From positions 59,187 through 123,186 of the forward strand of contig NZ_NRSD01000013.1 in assembly GCF_016583985.1 (NCBI RefSeq): 64,000 bases of DNA, written 5' to 3'. Position numbers and translations under genes: made by a program. Source of the stretch: Thiocapsa imhoffii (lineage in GTDB: Bacteria; Pseudomonadota; Gammaproteobacteria; Chromatiales; Chromatiaceae). This document shows positions 63,312 to 64,000 of the stretch, piece after piece. How positions within the stretch are numbered: the first letter of the stretch is position 1; every line of letters begins with the position of its first letter. The notes below the pieces were generated by a model. It had not been told where the DNA came from, did no database searches, and worked only from the letters and a program-made list of their open reading frames with translations.

Positions 63312-64000
63312 ATGCAGACCATCCGTTCGTGCCCCACACTGCTGCTCGCCGCGGCCGCCTCCGGTCAGGGCAAGACCACCCTCGCCGCGGGATTAGCCCG
63401 CCATCATGCCGCCCTTGGTCGAAGCGTACGGATCTTCAAGACGGGGCCTGACTTCCTCGACCCGATGATCCTCGCGCATGCCGCGGGTGCGCCCGTGTCG
63501 CCGCTGGATCTTTGGATGGTCGGCGCCGACGCCTGCCGCGCCAAGCTCTACGACGCGGCCGGCGTGGCTGATCTGATCCTCATCGAAGGGGTGATGGGGC
63601 TCTTCGACGGCGCGCCCAGCAGTGCCGATCTAGCGCAGGCCTTCGACCTTCCGGTGGCCATCGTTCTGGACGCCGGCGCCATGGCACAAACCTTCGGCGC
63701 CTTGGCCCTCGGTTTGGCGAGCTATCGACCGGACCTGCGCTGCGCCGGGGTGCTCGCCAACCGTGTGGGTGGCCTGCGTCATGTTGCGATGCTGCGCGCG
63801 TCCATGCCCGCGCACATCCCCTTTCTCGGCGCGGTACCGCGCTGTCCGGACGCCGCGCTGCCGAGTCGCCATCTTGGGCTCATCCAAGCGGCCGAGATCC
63901 CGGATCTCGATGCTCGCCTGGATGCCGCCGCGCGGTCCATCGCCGCGACGGCACTCGCGCAGTTGCCGCCCCCGACGACCGTGACCTCGGTGCCATTGGC
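63312..64000 (+). CDS. cbiA: Cobyrinate a,c-diamide synthase, N-terminal part (3' end outside window)
   Basis: CbiA/CobB amidates the a and c acetate groups of the corrin ring using glutamine and ATP. The frame runs from the ATG at 63312 to the window edge, about 229 residues of a usual ~450. The N-terminal ATPase domain has the P-loop AAASGQGKTTLAAGLARHH, the IFKTGPDFLDPMILAHAAG strand and loop and IEGVMGLFDG with the metal-binding Asp. The glutaminase domain lies beyond the window. It is transcribed divergently from the bluB operon. Confidence 0.95.
   Translation, partial: MQTIRSCPTLLLAAAASGQGKTTLAAGLARHHAALGRSVRIFKTGPDFLDPMILAHAAGAPVSPLDLWMVGADACRAKLYDAAGVADLILIEGVMGLFDGAPSSADLAQAFDLPVAIVLDAGAMAQTFGALALGLASYRPDLRCAGVLANRVGGLRHVAMLRASMPAHIPFLGAVPRCPDAALPSRHLGLIQAAEIPDLDARLDAAARSIAATALAQLPPPTTVTSVPL

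Noticed and set aside
1..64000. Mobile elements, CRISPR arrays, tRNA or rRNA genes
   Set aside because: No transposase, integrase or phage frames, no regularly spaced repeats, and no tRNA-like GGTTCGAATCC with matching arms was seen in the gaps examined.

Overview
The window is about 64 kb of GC-rich, densely packed chromosome from a gammaproteobacterium. Gene order and protein make-up point to the Chromatiales, i.e. a purple-sulfur-bacterium-like organism: petABC beside sspAB, thiS-thiG-trmB, thiD-thiE-hemL, lptD-surA-pdxA, and a large cobalt-early B12 cluster. This placement is inference. No photosynthesis, sulfur-oxidation, rRNA or tRNA gene is visible. I found no CRISPR array, insertion sequence, prophage or plasmid feature, so this is almost entirely core-type chromosome.

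Layout. 1-4.6 kb: end of glgC, then thiS, thiG, trmB and the fetA-fetB exporter pair. 4.8-10 kb: an Helicobacter-type malate:quinone oxidoreductase faces a minus-strand group iscA-like, argC, a DUF6776-type protein and hemE. 10.3-11.1 kb: a rubredoxin and DUF5063 pair. 11.6-14.3 kb: overlapping thiD-thiE-hemL. 14.8-23.7 kb: a complete methylcitrate-cycle locus, prpE-prpR(GntR)-prpB-prpC-acnD-prpF, with a readable promoter and paired palindromic operators at prpR. 23.8-31.7 kb: a mixed region of poorly characterised membrane proteins, lipoproteins, esterases, sugE and sspA-sspB. 31.9-34.5 kb: the cytochrome bc1 operon petABC. 34.7-44.9 kb: a Nif3-like gene, amgK, and the outer-membrane biogenesis group lptD-surA-pdxA with apaG-apaH-folA; rsmA is missing from its usual slot and an inverted sugar-nucleotide dehydrogenase gene sits there instead. 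44.9-47.8 kb: aroG, a histidine phosphatase, a small conserved protein and a bacteriohemerythrin. 47.8-51.1 kb: a Bacillus-type sdhCAB succinate:quinone oxidoreductase. 51.3-55.4 kb: ttcA, a phosphodiesterase, a quinone reductase-like gene and a GNAT-nitrilase fusion. 55.6-64 kb: a tightly overlapping corrin-ring operon (bluB, cbiF, cbiX, cbiC, cbiD, cobL/cbiET, a cbiL-cbiG fusion and a separate CbiG C-terminal piece), with cbiA leaving divergently and running off the end.

The metabolic genes fit together. The prp genes turn propionyl-CoA plus oxaloacetate into pyruvate and succinate. SdhCAB oxidises succinate into the quinone pool, Mqo does the same with malate, and the bc1 complex re-oxidises quinol. 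hemL and hemE supply tetrapyrrole precursors that also feed the B12 cluster through sirohydrochlorin.

The most notable items are the cbiL-cbiG fusion with CbiG split at a GTGA overlap, the rsmA slot filled by an inverted gene, the Bacillus-type SdhCAB, the prpR operator that abuts its own start codon, a 17-bp tandem repeat with palindromic cores upstream of an unknown membrane protein, and an unlisted 44-residue membrane protein followed directly by a hairpin. I did not find a convincing wholly new multi-gene system.
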